Source: Tanypteryx hageni (taxonomy: Eukaryota; Arthropoda; Insecta; Odonata; Petaluridae). From it: 64,000 nucleotides of DNA. The notes beneath the pieces are model-generated. The model made no database searches. It was given only the letters and a program-made list of their open reading frames with translations, and was not told the DNA's origin. Made by a program: the position numbers and the translations under genes. Shown piece after piece: positions 34,561-46,422 of the stretch (position 1 is its first letter; each line of letters begins with the position of its first letter). The stretch covers positions 23,735,624-23,799,623 of the forward strand of contig CM054112.1 in NCBI GenBank assembly GCA_028673005.1, read 5' to 3'.

Positions 34561-34804
34561 GACGCAGGCTGTCTTCCCCTTCCTGTGCGCCATCCTCTTT
34601 CACTCTTCGCCTAGCTCGATTTGCGAGCGAGGGGAGTATATTCCATGGCGGCGGAATACACAAGAGTATCGGTTTTAAGGCGCTGGTTGGTGTATGTGTC
34701 TCCTCCGGATGTGGGGAGTTTAGATTGGACAGGTGGTGGCGAGGGGGAGGAGGAGGAGGGGACACAAGATGTACACGCGTAAACGTACTGAAAAGAGACG
34801 CCGC

Positions 34805-35240
34805 TCGCCCTCTTTCCCTTCTCACTCCATCTCTCTCTCTCTCTCTCTGTCCTTATCCAACTCCAACCCGCCTTTCTCCATCCTTTCTCTCCAAAATTCT
34901 CACTCCTTCCATTCCTAGTAATCGTCTAAATATTTTCTCCCACAACTATTTCTCAGTCCATCTCTCCTACTATATGCACTTCAACTCTCTCCCACTCCCT
35001 TACTCCTTACAACCTAATCCAGCTCACCTATCCCTATCTCACTTTCTCTACTCCCTATTTTTCACCTACTCCCCCCTCTCCCTCTCCCTCTCACCTCCAC
35101 TTTCTCTTTCTCCCTCTATCGCTCTTAACCTCTCCCCTCCCACACCATATATATCCACTTCACTTAAAAGTGTGCGGCTATGTGCGATCATCTTACGCTG
35201 CACTCTCTCCCATTCCTTCCCCTCCTCCCTGTTCCAGTCT
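34805..35240. repeat. 430-bp pyrimidine tract
   Basis: The plus strand is C/T-rich almost throughout, with (CT)n at about 34830-34850 and CTCCCTCTC-type runs at 35070-35110. Only short A/G interruptions occur, chiefly near 35160-35200. Confidence 0.85.
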
Positions 35241-35424
35241 CTTTGACGTTCACGCGAGAAATGGAGAAAGAGCGTTGGGAGAAGGAGGAAGAAGCCCGAG
35301 AAGAAAATGATTTCATACGGATTGCTTGTTCGTATGTGCCTTGAAAACCACACTGGGTCGTCTTGGGTGCCCGCTCATGTCGTCGGTTCGCCTTTTCTGT
35401 GGGAAAAAACTCGCCTGCGTAGAG

Positions 35425-35575
35425 TGGAGGAGGGACGGAGGGAGAGAAGGGAGGGAGAGGAGGGAGGGAGAGGAGGGAGGGAGAGGAGGGAGCGAGGAGG
35501 GAGAGGAGGGAGCGAGTGTGAAGGTTAGGTCGCGAGGAGGAAGGGGCAGAGAGAGGAAGGTGGGATGAGTCGGGT
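35425..35575. repeat. Purine minisatellite
   Basis: Repeats of GGGAGAGGAGGGAG with period near 14-16 bases (35440-35520), then more diverged purine sequence. Confidence 0.88.
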
Positions 35576-37150
35576 ATGGTCGGCGACGTAGTTGGCCGGG
35601 ATATATTGTTACGTTATGGGGGGGAAGTCGTGTGAAGCGGACAAAAATGTCCCTTCCAGCGGTGCGAGCCGCTAGGGAAAAAAACCGCTCTCGAGAGAGC
35701 ATACTTCCGCTTCTTCGAAAAAGGCGGATTTTTTTCCACTTCTTTTCCGCCCGCGAATCAAAAAATCTCGCCACGGATGGCTTCGCCGTTGTTTCCAGCG
35801 GGGTGATTTTTCTCAAGGAAATCGGGCAGGGGCGTAGAGAGGGGAGAGGAGGTGGTTGCGCCGAGGACGAAGCAATATTCGAAGCGATGTAGAGGTTTCG
35901 AATCACGACGAAAGGTACACGCATGCTCATGTAGGCCTTTCACTCTCCCGCTAGCGACGTCGTGTCACAGATAAAGGGGAAGGAGAAGTGGGGGTGGTAA
36001 AGGGGAGCAGTATGGTGGTTGGGTGGGGATAGGTTGGGAATAAGGGAGGAAAGGGAGGGAAAAGAGGCGGGCAAGGGGACACAACTTTACCCTCCAGCGA
36101 TTATTAATGCCGCGGATAATATTGCGTCCATGTTGCCAAGTAATGAATGCCAGGGAAAATATATCAGCGAAAATGTTGCGATGGTAAATGTTTTCCAGGA
36201 CGGTTTTCCCCAGAAAGGTTGTGGCCATTATTTTTGGGTACTTCCATTGGAATTGCCAGGAAATTAAAGTTAAGGGATTTCGATGCAAAGTGGTGGCGGA
36301 AGAGTAAGTATGCTGACAGCAAAATAAGGATACTGCGAAAATCTTAAAATTCTCGCGTGACTCTAGCGATTTCTTCATTCCTTTTGTTGCCATACGACAG
36401 CCAAGGCCTGCCTTGTATAAGTAATATTGTGTAGATAATTCTCTGCCGTACATTGATGGTGCTGACCGAAAACTTTTCAAGTCACCAACTATTATCTTTC
36501 CGGCCTATTGCTACTGGTTTCACAGTAAATGTTCATCCATATACCTTATTCGAAACCCCTTTAACTTTTCAAATTATTCACTTAAGCGCATTATAAATAC
36601 ACGAGATATGATTAAGTAGTAGATAAATTATACAAAATATTTTTAAATCGTTAATTTTTATAGTTCAATGAGACTATACCTTACCAACGCTGGACCATAT
36701 GTCAACCCATAATTACGAAATATGTTGATGAAGTAAACAATTAATTAACCGTACCAGCAAAACATATCTTATTATAACGAAAAAACAACCATAACAGCGA
36801 CATATTTCTCTTGACTGCGCCAAAACAATAACCACTCCATAACAGCTGTATAAATTTCCATAACTAGAAGAAAAAGGAAAGTAGCAACTCCTCTCCGAGA
36901 GCATTTCTCGATTGCCGAATCGGGCGCGCGAAAAGATCGAGAAAACTTCGCCTGCTCCATCTTTTGAGATTCATTGGAAGCAAAACTCTTCTCGCCGCCC
37001 CTCCGCAAACTGTTCCGCCCCCTCTCGGCCCCCTTCGCATCGATCCGTTAAAGGGTGGAATGGGCACGGAGGTTTTTGTTTATTTTTTTCATCGATTCGA
37101 TTGGAAAAATAATCTCTTTCGGACGCTTTCACCAACTTCTAGGTAACAAA
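35576..37150. other. Mixed-composition spacer with ambiguous open frames
   Basis: 35970-36080 is purine-rich. A 171-codon minus-strand frame (35965-36480) and two plus-strand frames (36019-36267, 36147-36347) overlap; one plus frame reaches a GTAAGT donor-like site at 36304. None is recognised and all cannot be real. 36500-36880 is AT-rich. Confidence 0.35.
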
Positions 37151-37600
37151 TAATTCGCGCTGTCGTGCAAATCCGTCGCCCCTCCCCTTGCGGTGGTCTG
37201 AGAGCCCGCGATCCCGCGCTTGGAAGGACGTAAACAAACAGTTCAGAAACTCGGCTACCGCTCCGGAGCGGAGGGGGCGGGGCTGCTTACACACGCCCTT
37301 CCACCCTCGTCCACTGTATCCGCCCCTCCCCCTCTGCTCGGCACCGCCCCTCTCCGAACCCCTCCGCAACCCCGCCCCAAAAAGCGGCGACGCCCAGAGC
37401 TTCGACGACGCTCCGTCCGAGGGCGACACTGTACGGATCCGTCCACCGGACGTGGGCATCTCGGGCGAAGGCGTTTTGGGATGCATTGAGGGCGAGGCGC
37501 GGGATGCGCGAGGCACTCTTGCCTCGAACGCCGTATTCACAACGGGAGATCGTCGAGCAAGTGGCGCCCCGAATAACAGTTCCCGGTCAGTGAAAGATAT
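37151..37600. other. GC-rich, CpG-rich island; possible exon or promoter
   Basis: This is one of the most CpG-rich stretches in the window. It carries GGGGGCGGGGC (Sp1-like, about 37273). Open frames of 172 codons (plus, 37188-37706) and 133 codons (minus, 37139-37540) overlap. The minus frame contains a proline-directed Ser/Thr stretch (MHPKTPSPEMPTSGG) and reaches a GTAAGC donor-like site at about 37285-37290. CpG-rich DNA keeps all frames open, so coding cannot be assigned. Confidence 0.35.
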
Positions 37601-38800
37601 GTGGCATAAGAAGTGTACGAACGGACGATTTAGGCGTCACTTCATTCAACAGCCCAACATACGTGGAAAATGCTATTTTGATGATACTCCTACGAAAATT
37701 TCATGAGGATATATTATTTTGATTTTAATTTGATGAATAAAAAGGCGACGAGGAATTGTATTGTTAGCGGAATTTTTACTATGTATTTCAGAATTAATGC
37801 GTCCCTTTACACAGAGTATTTTGTTGTCAACTGGTTGTGAAACGAATTCAGAAATTTAATACCGACGGAATATGTTATAAGCTATTTACACGCACCGTCC
37901 AAAGAAAGAATGCCCCCACTTGTGGTTCAGTTATCAATGTAATAATTAGATGTAATAAGAGTCAATGCCAGTAAACAAAATCAACTTTTCTCCTTTTATA
38001 AGTAATTTTCAAATTTCCTACCGCTCGTTTTCTGTACCGTGATTATACATTATCATTTATTTTGGCTCGTTTAGCTGCATTGACGCAATCAAAGTAAAAT
38101 AATACAGGGCGGAATTTTTGGGACTAATAATGAATTTAATACCAATACAGTCAAGTTTGAAGTTATTACTATTCACCTTTTCAGACATTGCTTTTCATTT
38201 CACTCCATTAAAGATATATAATCATGGCAAATACACCAAATAATGCAATTTTATTTTTTTAGACGCTCGAAGATAGAGTAATGAAATTTCCTTATGCATA
38301 CAACCTTCGCATTCGTTGTACAAATAAATTAACTTAATGATTGAAAACAAAATGGGAGATTTTTCTGAAAGACCAATAGACTGCTCAACATAAAAATATA
38401 TTTCAAGAGACAACAGTTTTTGTAATGAATTACACTTAATCAAACTATAACAAAAACGATTCGTTAACTTATACAACAATTAAAGTGCCATATTATGAGT
38501 CATCAGTTTCCTGAAAACTAATGTAATAATAAAATTCAACTCAGAGTAAGTATTTTTAAGAGTATGAACCACTCATTCTGTAGCATCGATTAAAAAAGAT
38601 AATGTTCGACATTAGAAAATAATCGTAGGGTTATTTTCAACAAGTCCAACTATAATCGATTAGGATTTACGACCTCGACGTGCCACGGAAGATTAGCTTC
38701 TTTAAACACGCGAGAGCGCTTCGACGCAAGACGCCGCGGGTAAACAACGCGAAGGATGGTGATTTCAGTGAACGCTTTCGAGACGCACATGAGAAGATCG
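37601..38800. other. AT-rich spacer
   Basis: No supported gene. Frames near 38680-38937 run into a purine tract. Confidence 0.5.
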
Positions 38801-38809
38801 ATTTGGCAA

Positions 38810-39028
38810 CACGGAAGAGGAAGGAAAAAGGAGGAAGAGAGAAAGAGGGAGAAGGTAGAAGGGAGATGAGATCGAGGGGGAGAAATAATGGGGAGGCGGA
38901 GAGGGGAGAAAGTGAGGAGAGAAATCCGGGGCAGTAGGGTCTCACTCCCTCATGGGACTCTTGTATGTACACGCACTATCCGCGCGCCCGGGACAGTTTA
39001 GTCTGTGCAATGTGATTTAGAATGAGAG

Positions 39029-39070
<42 letters not shown>

Positions 39071-39235
39071 CGTCGGTCTCGGGAAAGAGGATTTCGGGGA
39101 TGTTGCGTCAGGGTCAGGAGAGAATGTGTGTGTTTTGGGTCCTTCCCTCTCCATTCCGCTACCCCCCTCTCTCTCTCTCTCCCTCTCTCTCCCTCCCTCT
39201 CGCCCTCTCTCTCGCCCTCTCTCTCTCCTCTGGAG
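38810..39235. repeat. Purine tract, (GA)n and pyrimidine tract
   Basis: 38810-38935 is purine-rich and 39023-39067 is a (GA)n microsatellite. 39150-39235 is CTCTCCCTCTC-rich. The opposite strand biases lie within 200 bases and could pair with each other. Confidence 0.88.
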
Positions 39236-39720
39236 TCCACTCGTGAGGATGAACCGGTTTGCGGCAATGAGTCATCCCGCGTGGAGAGCGGAGGGGATAA
39301 AGGGGTCGTCGGCAGGAGGAGGAGGAGAACGTGGCGTTGGACTATGAACGGGGTCTGCAAGGAAAGGGTTATGAGAGAGACTGTTCCATTCGCTCTCTCT
39401 CCTCGTACGTCTATTATTCTGCCAAAGAGACACAATACGCAATACCTTGAAAACACTCCGATGACACCGGATGCGCGAGACAGCTGATACACTGATGCGA
39501 CTACGTGCTCTCTCTTCGCCCAACGGAACGGAGCACGCAGATCGCTCGGGCATGATTGTTGCTTCGCGTCATTCCTTTTTTTCAAACAGACTTTTTGAAA
39601 TAGAATTCACGCGTCATCCGATTGCGTACGAAACGCCCCCAACCCCGTCGATCAGCACGTTCCCTTTATTCCTTGTTTTCCATCTCGCCGCCAATGTCTC
39701 GAATGCTCTGCCAAAGAAGC

Positions 39721-40028
39721 TCAGTTGACAGCGAAGGACGCATTTCTACGCGTCGGGTGTTCTGGCGACGAGCAACATTTCTCTGTCTCAAAACTAATCG
39801 AATCCAAAAACCAACTTTGATTTCGTGACCTCTCGTGAGAAGTTCTTAAAGGTTTAGGAGGATTTGCCGAGTAAATTGTGGTAATAGACTCTCTAACGTC
39901 TACAATCGTTTCCTTGCTATCTGCTGACTCGGGTATAATTTTCACAAATTGGTCTAGCCGAATCTTTGTTTGTCTCCGTAAATGACAAACGTTGTTAAGT
40001 ACGCTGATGTGCAGAGATATACCTTCAC
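39721..40028 (-). CDS. Candidate terminal exon, product unrecognised
   Basis: On the minus strand about 102 codons are open after a TAG acceptor at 40029-40030, ending in TGA at 39721-39723. An AATAAA poly(A) signal follows at 39665-39670, 51 bases beyond the stop. The peptide starts GISLHISVLNNVCHLRRQTK. It continues through a charged stretch (KIIPESADSKETIVDVRES) and ends with a Ser/Arg-rich tail (SPEHPTRRNASFAVN). Composition is natural and unrelated to the surrounding repeats. The acceptor lacks a good pyrimidine tract, which is the weakest point. No domain is recognised; a short helical segment at the start is plausible. Confidence 0.4.
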
Positions 40029-40354
40029 CTAGTTACTTTTAAGTGAATAATTACGAGTAAAGTTGATCTGATCGTAATTTTTCTCTCTTATAAAAAATTA
40101 CTAAAAAATTGGCGCTTATAAATAAAAATTGAAGAATAAGCTCATTGTTCATTGGTATTCACCGAAAGTAGATTCTATTGATGACGGCTGTCTGGTTGCC
40201 AAAATGAACATAATCGTTTCTTCATAGCCTTTCTATGGAAATAAGCAATTATTTTTCAAATTTGATTTTTTAGTGCTCAATTTTTTGTTTTTATCCATAA
40301 AGCGAGCTTGATAATTTTCTAGTAAATTGCCAAAACTCAATGAAGGTTAATTTT

Positions 40355-40360
<6 letters not shown>

Positions 40361-40393
<33 letters not shown>
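40361..40393. repeat. (TA)n microsatellite
   Basis: About 16 uninterrupted TA units directly adjoining the foldback repeat. Confidence 0.95.
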
Positions 40394-40398
<5 letters not shown>

Positions 40399-40529
40399 TG
40401 CTGTTATATAAATGTTATCTCTCAACTCATAAAAATCGAACAAGTTCTATCTTCCATATATATATAACAGAAAAAACTTTAGAAGATTGAACTTGAGTTG
40501 AGAGATAACATTTATGTAACAGTAACTTT
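40394..40529. repeat. Foldback (inverted) repeat
   Basis: The left arm 40394-40429 starts AAAGTTGCTGTTATATAAAT. It is inverted at 40494-40529 with about three mismatches in 36 bases. A further inner pair (AAGTTCTATCTTCC and its inverted AGAAGATTGAACTT) extends the hairpin. Spacer is about 64 bases and includes a second short TA run. Confidence 0.88.
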
Positions 40530-41190
40530 GGTCCTTCAATTTAAAACATCCATTTAATGAATTACTTTGCTCAATTATATTATGGTCATAACTTAATGGG
40601 ATTATAATAGCATCAATTAACGAATACGTTTTACCTGCTTTTTAAGAAATATAAAAAGGTATTTCGTACCTATACGTTTTTAAAATGATTCCTCATTAAT
40701 AGATAGTTAAAACACAACTCCGGTGCTCGAATTAAACAATTTAGTTTTTCCCCTGGTAAGAAACATTTTCGCATCAAGATTAATCCTAATGTAATTGCAA
40801 CGTTATTTCACATATTAATGATCTCTTCATAATTATTTCTGCTTCCGACAGGCTCCTGCGTAGCTTAGTGGACTCCATCTTTCTCCAAGTTAAGGGTCGC
40901 GGCGAGAAACAAGGCGAAGGGCTAGGCGGGGAGGGGAAAGGGAAGCGAAAGGGCTGGCGGTTGTTTGGCATGAAAATGGCCCGACCCCTACCGAATATCC
41001 TTTACAATACGATTCCTCGGTTAGCAGTTTCATGACCTGACAAGAGATGGAGCGCGGAGTACAGTTTCGATATTTTTTTCCGTTTATCTCTCGAAAGTCT
41101 CAGACGGTAAGTCGATTTCTTGCGAATCGGATCTAATTTTGTGAGTATTGTATGGATGATAACTATGAAGGAAGACGTGTCTAGAGAACA
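40530..41190. other. Spacer
   Basis: AT-rich to 40840, then mixed. A GTAAGT donor-like site at 41106 follows short open frames on the plus strand; no exon is called. Confidence 0.4.
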
Positions 41191-41198
41191 CTCTAGCT

Positions 41199-41874
41199 CA
41201 GAAGTCGGTAACAGGGCGAACGCGGGCGCCATGGCGCTCGGAAGACATTTAAAAGTCGCCCGTTGGCCTAAAAGAGAACATTAGTTAAACAGACCAATTG
41301 TTACATTCTTGGTTAATCCCTTCAATTTAAAGGACAAAGATAGGTATTTTTTTATTGCAATCTACTTTAACATCATTTACACTGAAGACTTAGAATTGGA
41401 AATAATAAATATACAGAATGGTATTATTTAAAACCACAGCAGATTGATGAAAACTTTTGGAATTTGTTTGATGAAAATCCCTTATTAAGAAAATGTGGTC
41501 TGAAAATATATATTCTTACTGTGTATCAATATTCTCTTGCGAGTCCCTTTTTTCAAGCATGGAATTTTGAAATCCAAGTACCGGTCCAGGCCCACCGATT
41601 ACAATTTAGACAACTGCCTAAGAATAGGAAACTCAAGTTAAGTGCCAAATTACAACAAGTCGGCTGAAAATTTGCAGTGCCAAGTTTCACATTGACTTGT
41701 TTGTTTTTCATATTTGATTTATAATAAATTCTTTAACAAAGTTGTTTTTCTTTTATATATATATACATTTTTAAATAACCATTAGTTCATATCTACTCTT
41801 GTTGCTTTATGCGCACTTTACGTCACCAATAATTTAAGTAGCGCCCTCATAGGTGAAAAGGTTGCCGATCACTG
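41199..41874. mobile_element. hAT transposon, internally deleted
   Basis: Flanked by perfect 8-bp duplications CTCTAGCT (41191-41198 and 41875-41882), which fit the hAT target preference. The left end CAGAAGTCGGTAAC and the inverted right end GTTGCCGATCACTG agree at about 10 of 14 positions. At 676 bp it is non-autonomous. A subterminal GGCGCCATGGCGCTC palindrome is present near the left end. Confidence 0.88.
41464..41667 (+). pseudogene. Possible hAT transposase C-terminal relic
   Basis: A 67-codon frame inside the hAT element contains NPLLRKCGLKIYIL followed by SPFFQAW. This resembles in spacing the conserved PxLRxLAxxxL...ESxFS segment of the hAT dimerisation region, but the match is weak. 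Nothing of the catalytic RNase H core is present. The call rests mainly on its location inside the element. Confidence 0.35.
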
Positions 41875-41882
41875 CTCTAGCT

Positions 41883-42589
41883 CTTTATCTTCGCAAAAGT
41901 TTTGTAAAATCTCACAAAATCTTTTTAAAACCCTAAGCAGTTTAAGACAGTGACAGTGTTGTTTTGTAAGATGAATTGGAATATCGTTTTATGGTTGCTT
42001 TATATATTATACATATACAATATATACATATTAGCTGATGTATGTATATTTATTGTTATATGTGAAGTTCATTTAAAAAACGTCATTATACATCAACACA
42101 AAATTCTGCGACCAGCATAATATTCAATGTCGTAAAGCGCTTCTAAAATGTGGACTAATTTCTATATCTATACAGCAAACTCATCATTCTATTCGAACTT
42201 TAGTTAAAGCATTACAGCATGAATTCAACTGAGTCCTTTTAGAATTGTCATACAAATCAACAGAAATGTTTTTGTTTGCTTATCACTACAAACAATACAA
42301 AAATGAATTTATAGCGTTAAAATATGTTACACTCAAAAATATGTGTTACAGGTGCAGAATTATAAAAATCGACGGAAGAGATAATGTCATTAAACTCGCG
42401 TAAAAAAATGTGTTGATAGTTATAACAATGAGACGTTATATGAAAAAAGTCACCTATAGTAGTGGATGAGGAAATAAAGACTCTCCCGAAATGTATTTTC
42501 CGCATCAAGAGTCCTCCAAATTGAGAATAAAGAATCCACCGCGAAAACGAAACAAAGCTTCGGATAGCGCGAATAAATTAACCGATGAA
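41883..42589. other. AT-rich spacer
   Basis: No supported feature apart from short TA runs around 42005-42050. Confidence 0.5.
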
Positions 42590-43240
42590 ATAGTTACGAG
42601 AGGAGTGGTCTTTGGAAAATAAAGAAGGTAGAAGGAAATTGAGAAAAGAAGATGCTACGAATAACGACAAACGAAAAAGTGAAGAAACTTAAAAGTTTCA
42701 AGAAGGAGAGGAATAGACACAATAAGACCTTGAGAAGAGACATAGGAAAAGAAATGGAGGGAGAGGATGTAAAGGGATAGGGAGAAAAGAGCAAAGTGGA
42801 GAAAAGAACTGTAGGGAGTGAGGGAAGGTGGGTAGGAGTGAAATGGAGAGAGAGGGAAGAGTGAGAGGGAGGGAGAGAGGGAGAATGAGGGAGAAAAAGA
42901 GAAGGGGAGAAAAATGAGATTAAAATTGGCTCTGCATATTCAGGCGAAATAATTCCTGCTCGAGGAAGAAGGAAATAATAAAAAAATAAAATTAAAAACA
43001 GGAGAGAATAAAAGGGAAGGGAAAATATTACCGAGAAAGAGAGATATGGGGGAGGAAGTGAGAGGAAGGTCGAGGATGAAGAAGGAGAGCTGAGGAGGAA
43101 GTATTTTGATTGCGATTTATTAATTGAGAAGAGTGGAAATTCCAGAGTACTGACAAGGAGCGATGGAGGGAAAGAGGAGATAATGAAGGACGCAAAAAGT
43201 CCACGATCGTAAAAAAACATATATATATATATATATAACA
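42590..43240. repeat. Purine-rich tracts and (AT)n
   Basis: 42640-42930 and 43000-43190 are largely A/G on the plus strand. An (AT)9-10 run sits at 43219-43238. The 215-codon minus-strand Ser/Leu/Phe frame is a translation of these tracts. Confidence 0.8.
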
Positions 43241-43620
43241 AACGTCCACTTTTAATACAACCTTCACAAAGTACACTATTTTCACATCAAACAAACTCGC
43301 GTCCGAGAGAAAAACGACCATTTTTTCTTTCCTTTCTATTAATTAATGGAGTCCGATTAATGTTTTCCTTTTGGGAAAAGAAAAATACCTAGCGTTCTTT
43401 TTTATAATTCCTCTGACACCAATTAAAAAAAGAACTCATTCGTCCGTTGCGAAGTGCCATTTTTTTAGAAAGAGTGACCGGTTGTTCGGACATAAAAAAC
43501 ACTGAACGCAAACATACGCGCGCGAGCGAGGGAAGAGTTCAAAAACGTGACGAAATCCATATGGCTCTTTTCATTATCCGCGCGCGGAAAATTAAGTATT
43601 GATTGGCGTAGTAATTTCTG
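43241..43620. other. Mixed spacer
   Basis: Includes alternating CGCGCG/GC sequence at about 43516-43528 and 43578-43586. No gene seen. Confidence 0.4.
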
Positions 43621-43985
43621 AGAGACGAGACAGATGGCGGTTGAGGGGGTTGAGAGGGGGAGGAGATGGGGAGGAGGAAGGGAAAGCGAGATATCATAAA
43701 AATACACCCGCGCGCCGGAAATATAAAATGGCAAAAGAGATGAAGGGGGAGAGACGGAGAAAATTGGGAGGGGAGAGAGGAGGACGAAAAGTCTTTTCGT
43801 GTTTTCTTTGCATTATGAAGGGAAGTTGAGCCTTTTTTTAAGAAACGAAAAAAGTCTCCAGCAAAATGGGAATAAAAGAAGGAATTGGATGAGACAAAGA
43901 AAGGGTAAAGATAACATAGCGAGGAAGGAAGGGGTAAAAAAGCAGAGAGTTAAGAGAGAGAGAGAGAGAAAGAGGGACATGTAAT
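43620..43985. repeat. Purine tracts
   Basis: Mostly A/G on the plus strand, with a (GA)n run at about 43952-43970. Frames on either strand are compositional. Confidence 0.8.
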
Positions 43986-44389
43986 GAAAAGCCAAAAGAA
44001 ACTAGTGAAAATGATGAGCTAGGAATATATTTTCAAAATAAAATATTTATAAAAATATTTTTGGTCGTAAAAATTATGGTGGTCTAAAAGGTCAACGTGG
44101 CGCCATTTATGATATAAAATGGTAAAAAGGAAAAAAAGAAACCGAGACTAAATATTCATACAAGATAAAGAGAAACATACACATATTATTCAAACAGGTA
44201 CTCTTTCGTTAACCATTAAAAATGCGAAGTTCAGTCTCGATGAAAATTTGCGAAACTAAGAAACGAATCTTAAGAAGAGGAAAAACACACGATGAAAAGG
44301 GGCGCCCCTTCATAACAAACTATCGGAATCTCGGGACAAAATAGTGTTTAGTACGAGGATAAAATTAAAGAAAGGCGAGTTCCCTACGA
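43986..44389. other. AT-rich, A-rich spacer
   Basis: Nothing supported. Confidence 0.5.
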
Positions 44390-44820
44390 AGAACGATGGA
44401 AGAAATGAGATTTACGGGCAGAAAGAAGTTGGAAACATGAACGGCTCGGGGAAGCAATAAGAATAAAAAGGGAGAATGCACGCGGAGAGAGAGAGGACGA
44501 TGGAGGAAAGAAAACGCCACGGAGGAGGTAAGGGCGGAAGAGGAGAAGCGGAGGGAGGAAAAGCGGAGGGAGGAGGGCAGAGAAGAATCCAAAAGGAAGA
44601 TAATGGAAGGAGAGGTGGGGCAGTGGAAAACAAGGGAGGCGTTTTCTGATGGAATTATCGATTGGCCTCCCTAAGATATGGCTGGGCTCCGCATCGTGGG
44701 TGTGAGGAGAGTGAGAAAGAGAGGGGGAGGCAGAGGCTGCTGCCACGAGGGGGAAATGAAGAACGGCCTGCGAAGGGGGGAAAGGGATCGTAAGGGGGAG
44801 GGGGCAATACGAATGGAAAA
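44390..44820. repeat. Purine tracts
   Basis: A/G-rich on the plus strand, with local repeats GGAGGAAAAGCGGAG at 44550-44575. Minus-strand Ser/Pro/Leu frames come from it. A short pyrimidine run follows at 44838-44892. Confidence 0.8.
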
Positions 44821-45039
44821 TGCAGGGTCCCTGAGCCCTTCCACCCCACGCTCTTTTTCTCCCTCCCCTACGCCCGTCTTCTTTCCCTCCCAGGCTGCAA
44901 ATCGACCGTAGGAGACGAGAGGGTCATTCCGTCTTCGGAACGCTTCAAGAGTTCTCCTCAATGGCGATTCTCCTCCTACAGCCATCTCATAAGGTTTCCA
45001 GCTTGAAACGTGATTTGTGTTATTGTGTCTCGCCTTTTG

Positions 45040-45215
45040 AGAAAAGGAGGAGAGTGGAAGAATGAGAGAGAGAGGGACAGGCACGGAGAATAGAAGCGAT
45101 GGTTTTTTCTTCCTTCCTTATAAATACATCCCTCCCTCTCGCCCTCTCCCACTCTCTCTCTAACTCTACCTTCCTCTCGCTCTCCCTCTCTCTCACTCGC
45201 TCGCCCTCTCCTTGG
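45040..45215. repeat. Purine run then pyrimidine run
   Basis: AGAGAGAGAG at about 45063, then CTCTCCCTCTCTCTC-type sequence at 45105-45215. Confidence 0.8.
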
Positions 45216-45302
45216 TGATTCAACTAAATGGGGCGTGAAAAACGCCTAAAAATGTTTCAACGCTCGATTTCGTAAGAAACCATTTGGAAGCGCGGCAAAA
45301 GT

Positions 45303-45551
45303 GTGCGCGTATATCAAACAATAACCCAGTTACGGCGTCCGTTAAATAATGTTTTTAGTGCGTCTCAAACTGCTCGGATGTCTGTCCCGCTTTTGCGAGA
45401 GAGACGGCAGTTATATCTTGATCTCGTGTTAAAAGACGCGGACGAAGCTTTTTTCGAGCTTTTAATGGTCGATTTGCTTCTCCTTAAAACCCGTCGGGCG
45501 GAAATATTCAAAATTATGCGCAATGTTTCGGGACGGGCCAAAATGCTATAG
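45303..45551 (+). CDS. Unrecognised open frame
   Basis: An ATG-class frame of 82 codons in non-repetitive, moderately GC-rich DNA. The second half (ERRQLYLDLVLKDADEAFF and then LLKTRRAEIFKIM) is charged and leucine-rich and could be helical. I see no splice signals, conserved motif or upstream promoter element. It may be chance. Confidence 0.15.
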   Translation: MRVYQTITQLRRPLNNVFSASQTARMSVPLLRERRQLYLDLVLKDADEAFFELLMVDLLLLKTRRAEIFKIMRNVSGRAKML

Positions 45552-46348
45552 AAACTGGTGCATCGTTAACAACGCTAAAAAGAGTAGGAGTTGCTATGGA
45601 GATTTTACTTTTGGCAGCTTTACGCATTTTTACGCAGATTTAATCGAATCTCGATAACTGGGATATAAATATTTCGAGTATTAACTATAATTAAAGAAGG
45701 TACTGTCAGTAATTGTATGAGTTGATATAAAGTTCTCTAATTAGAACTTTGATTATTTCGATTCATTATTATCCGAGCTTTTGACTTCCAGCTGCGTTTC
45801 TAACGACGCTTTTCATATGATTTTTTCACACCTATCAATTTTCGCTGAAACAAATACCCGTACCATATCCTTTGCCCTGAAGATGGGGATCATACACGGA
45901 AGACCGAAAACGGAATTAATATTGTTATAAATGCTGATTGAACGGAGATGCTGAATAAATGGAACGGCACGTGAGTAATTCATGATATTCCTGACTTGCA
46001 GTGACGGACAAAGGCATTTTACTTTTGACTCAATAAAATGCGTTTATAAACTTGAAAACTTTACCAAGAATTACAAAACAATAACACCTAACCTTATATC
46101 TTATCGTTATAAGGTGTAGCTGGGTTTAATGTCATAATGAAACTTTCTTTTTATTCCAAATATTTCGCGCCGTCTCTGAAGAAGGCTGCCTTGCGGTATA
46201 AATGATTTTCTTGCGAATTGGGACGACTTTTGGTTAAAGTGTCTCCGGAAAAATTCCACATTGTTAAGAGAAATATTTTCTCGAATTTTTATTTCCTAAA
46301 ACAGTTGACAATAAATGAATAAGTCTTCTTCACCAACTAAAACAAATT

Positions 46349-46352
<4 letters not shown>
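45552..46352. other. Spacer with a retroelement-end-like motif
   Basis: CTGAAGA at 45877-45883 is followed, 22 bases later, by GAAA at 45906-45909, similar to degenerate hammerhead-like sequences in Penelope-type and other retroelement ends. No other element part was recognised. Confidence 0.3.

Positions 46353-46420
<68 letters not shown>
46353..46420. repeat. (AT)34 microsatellite
   Basis: Uninterrupted AT dinucleotides over 68 bases. Length polymorphism is likely. Confidence 0.97.

Positions 46421-46422
<2 letters not shown>

Noticed and set aside
35965..36480. 171-codon minus-strand frame
   Set aside because: Two plus-strand frames overlap it and its end is low complexity; no motif, acceptor or poly(A) signal supports it.
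37188..37706. 172-codon plus-strand frame as a gene
   Set aside because: CpG-rich DNA has few stop codons in any frame, and an equally open minus frame overlaps.
46176..46200. Third hammerhead-like CTGAAGA motif
   Set aside because: No stem II pairing and no GAAA follow at the right spacing.
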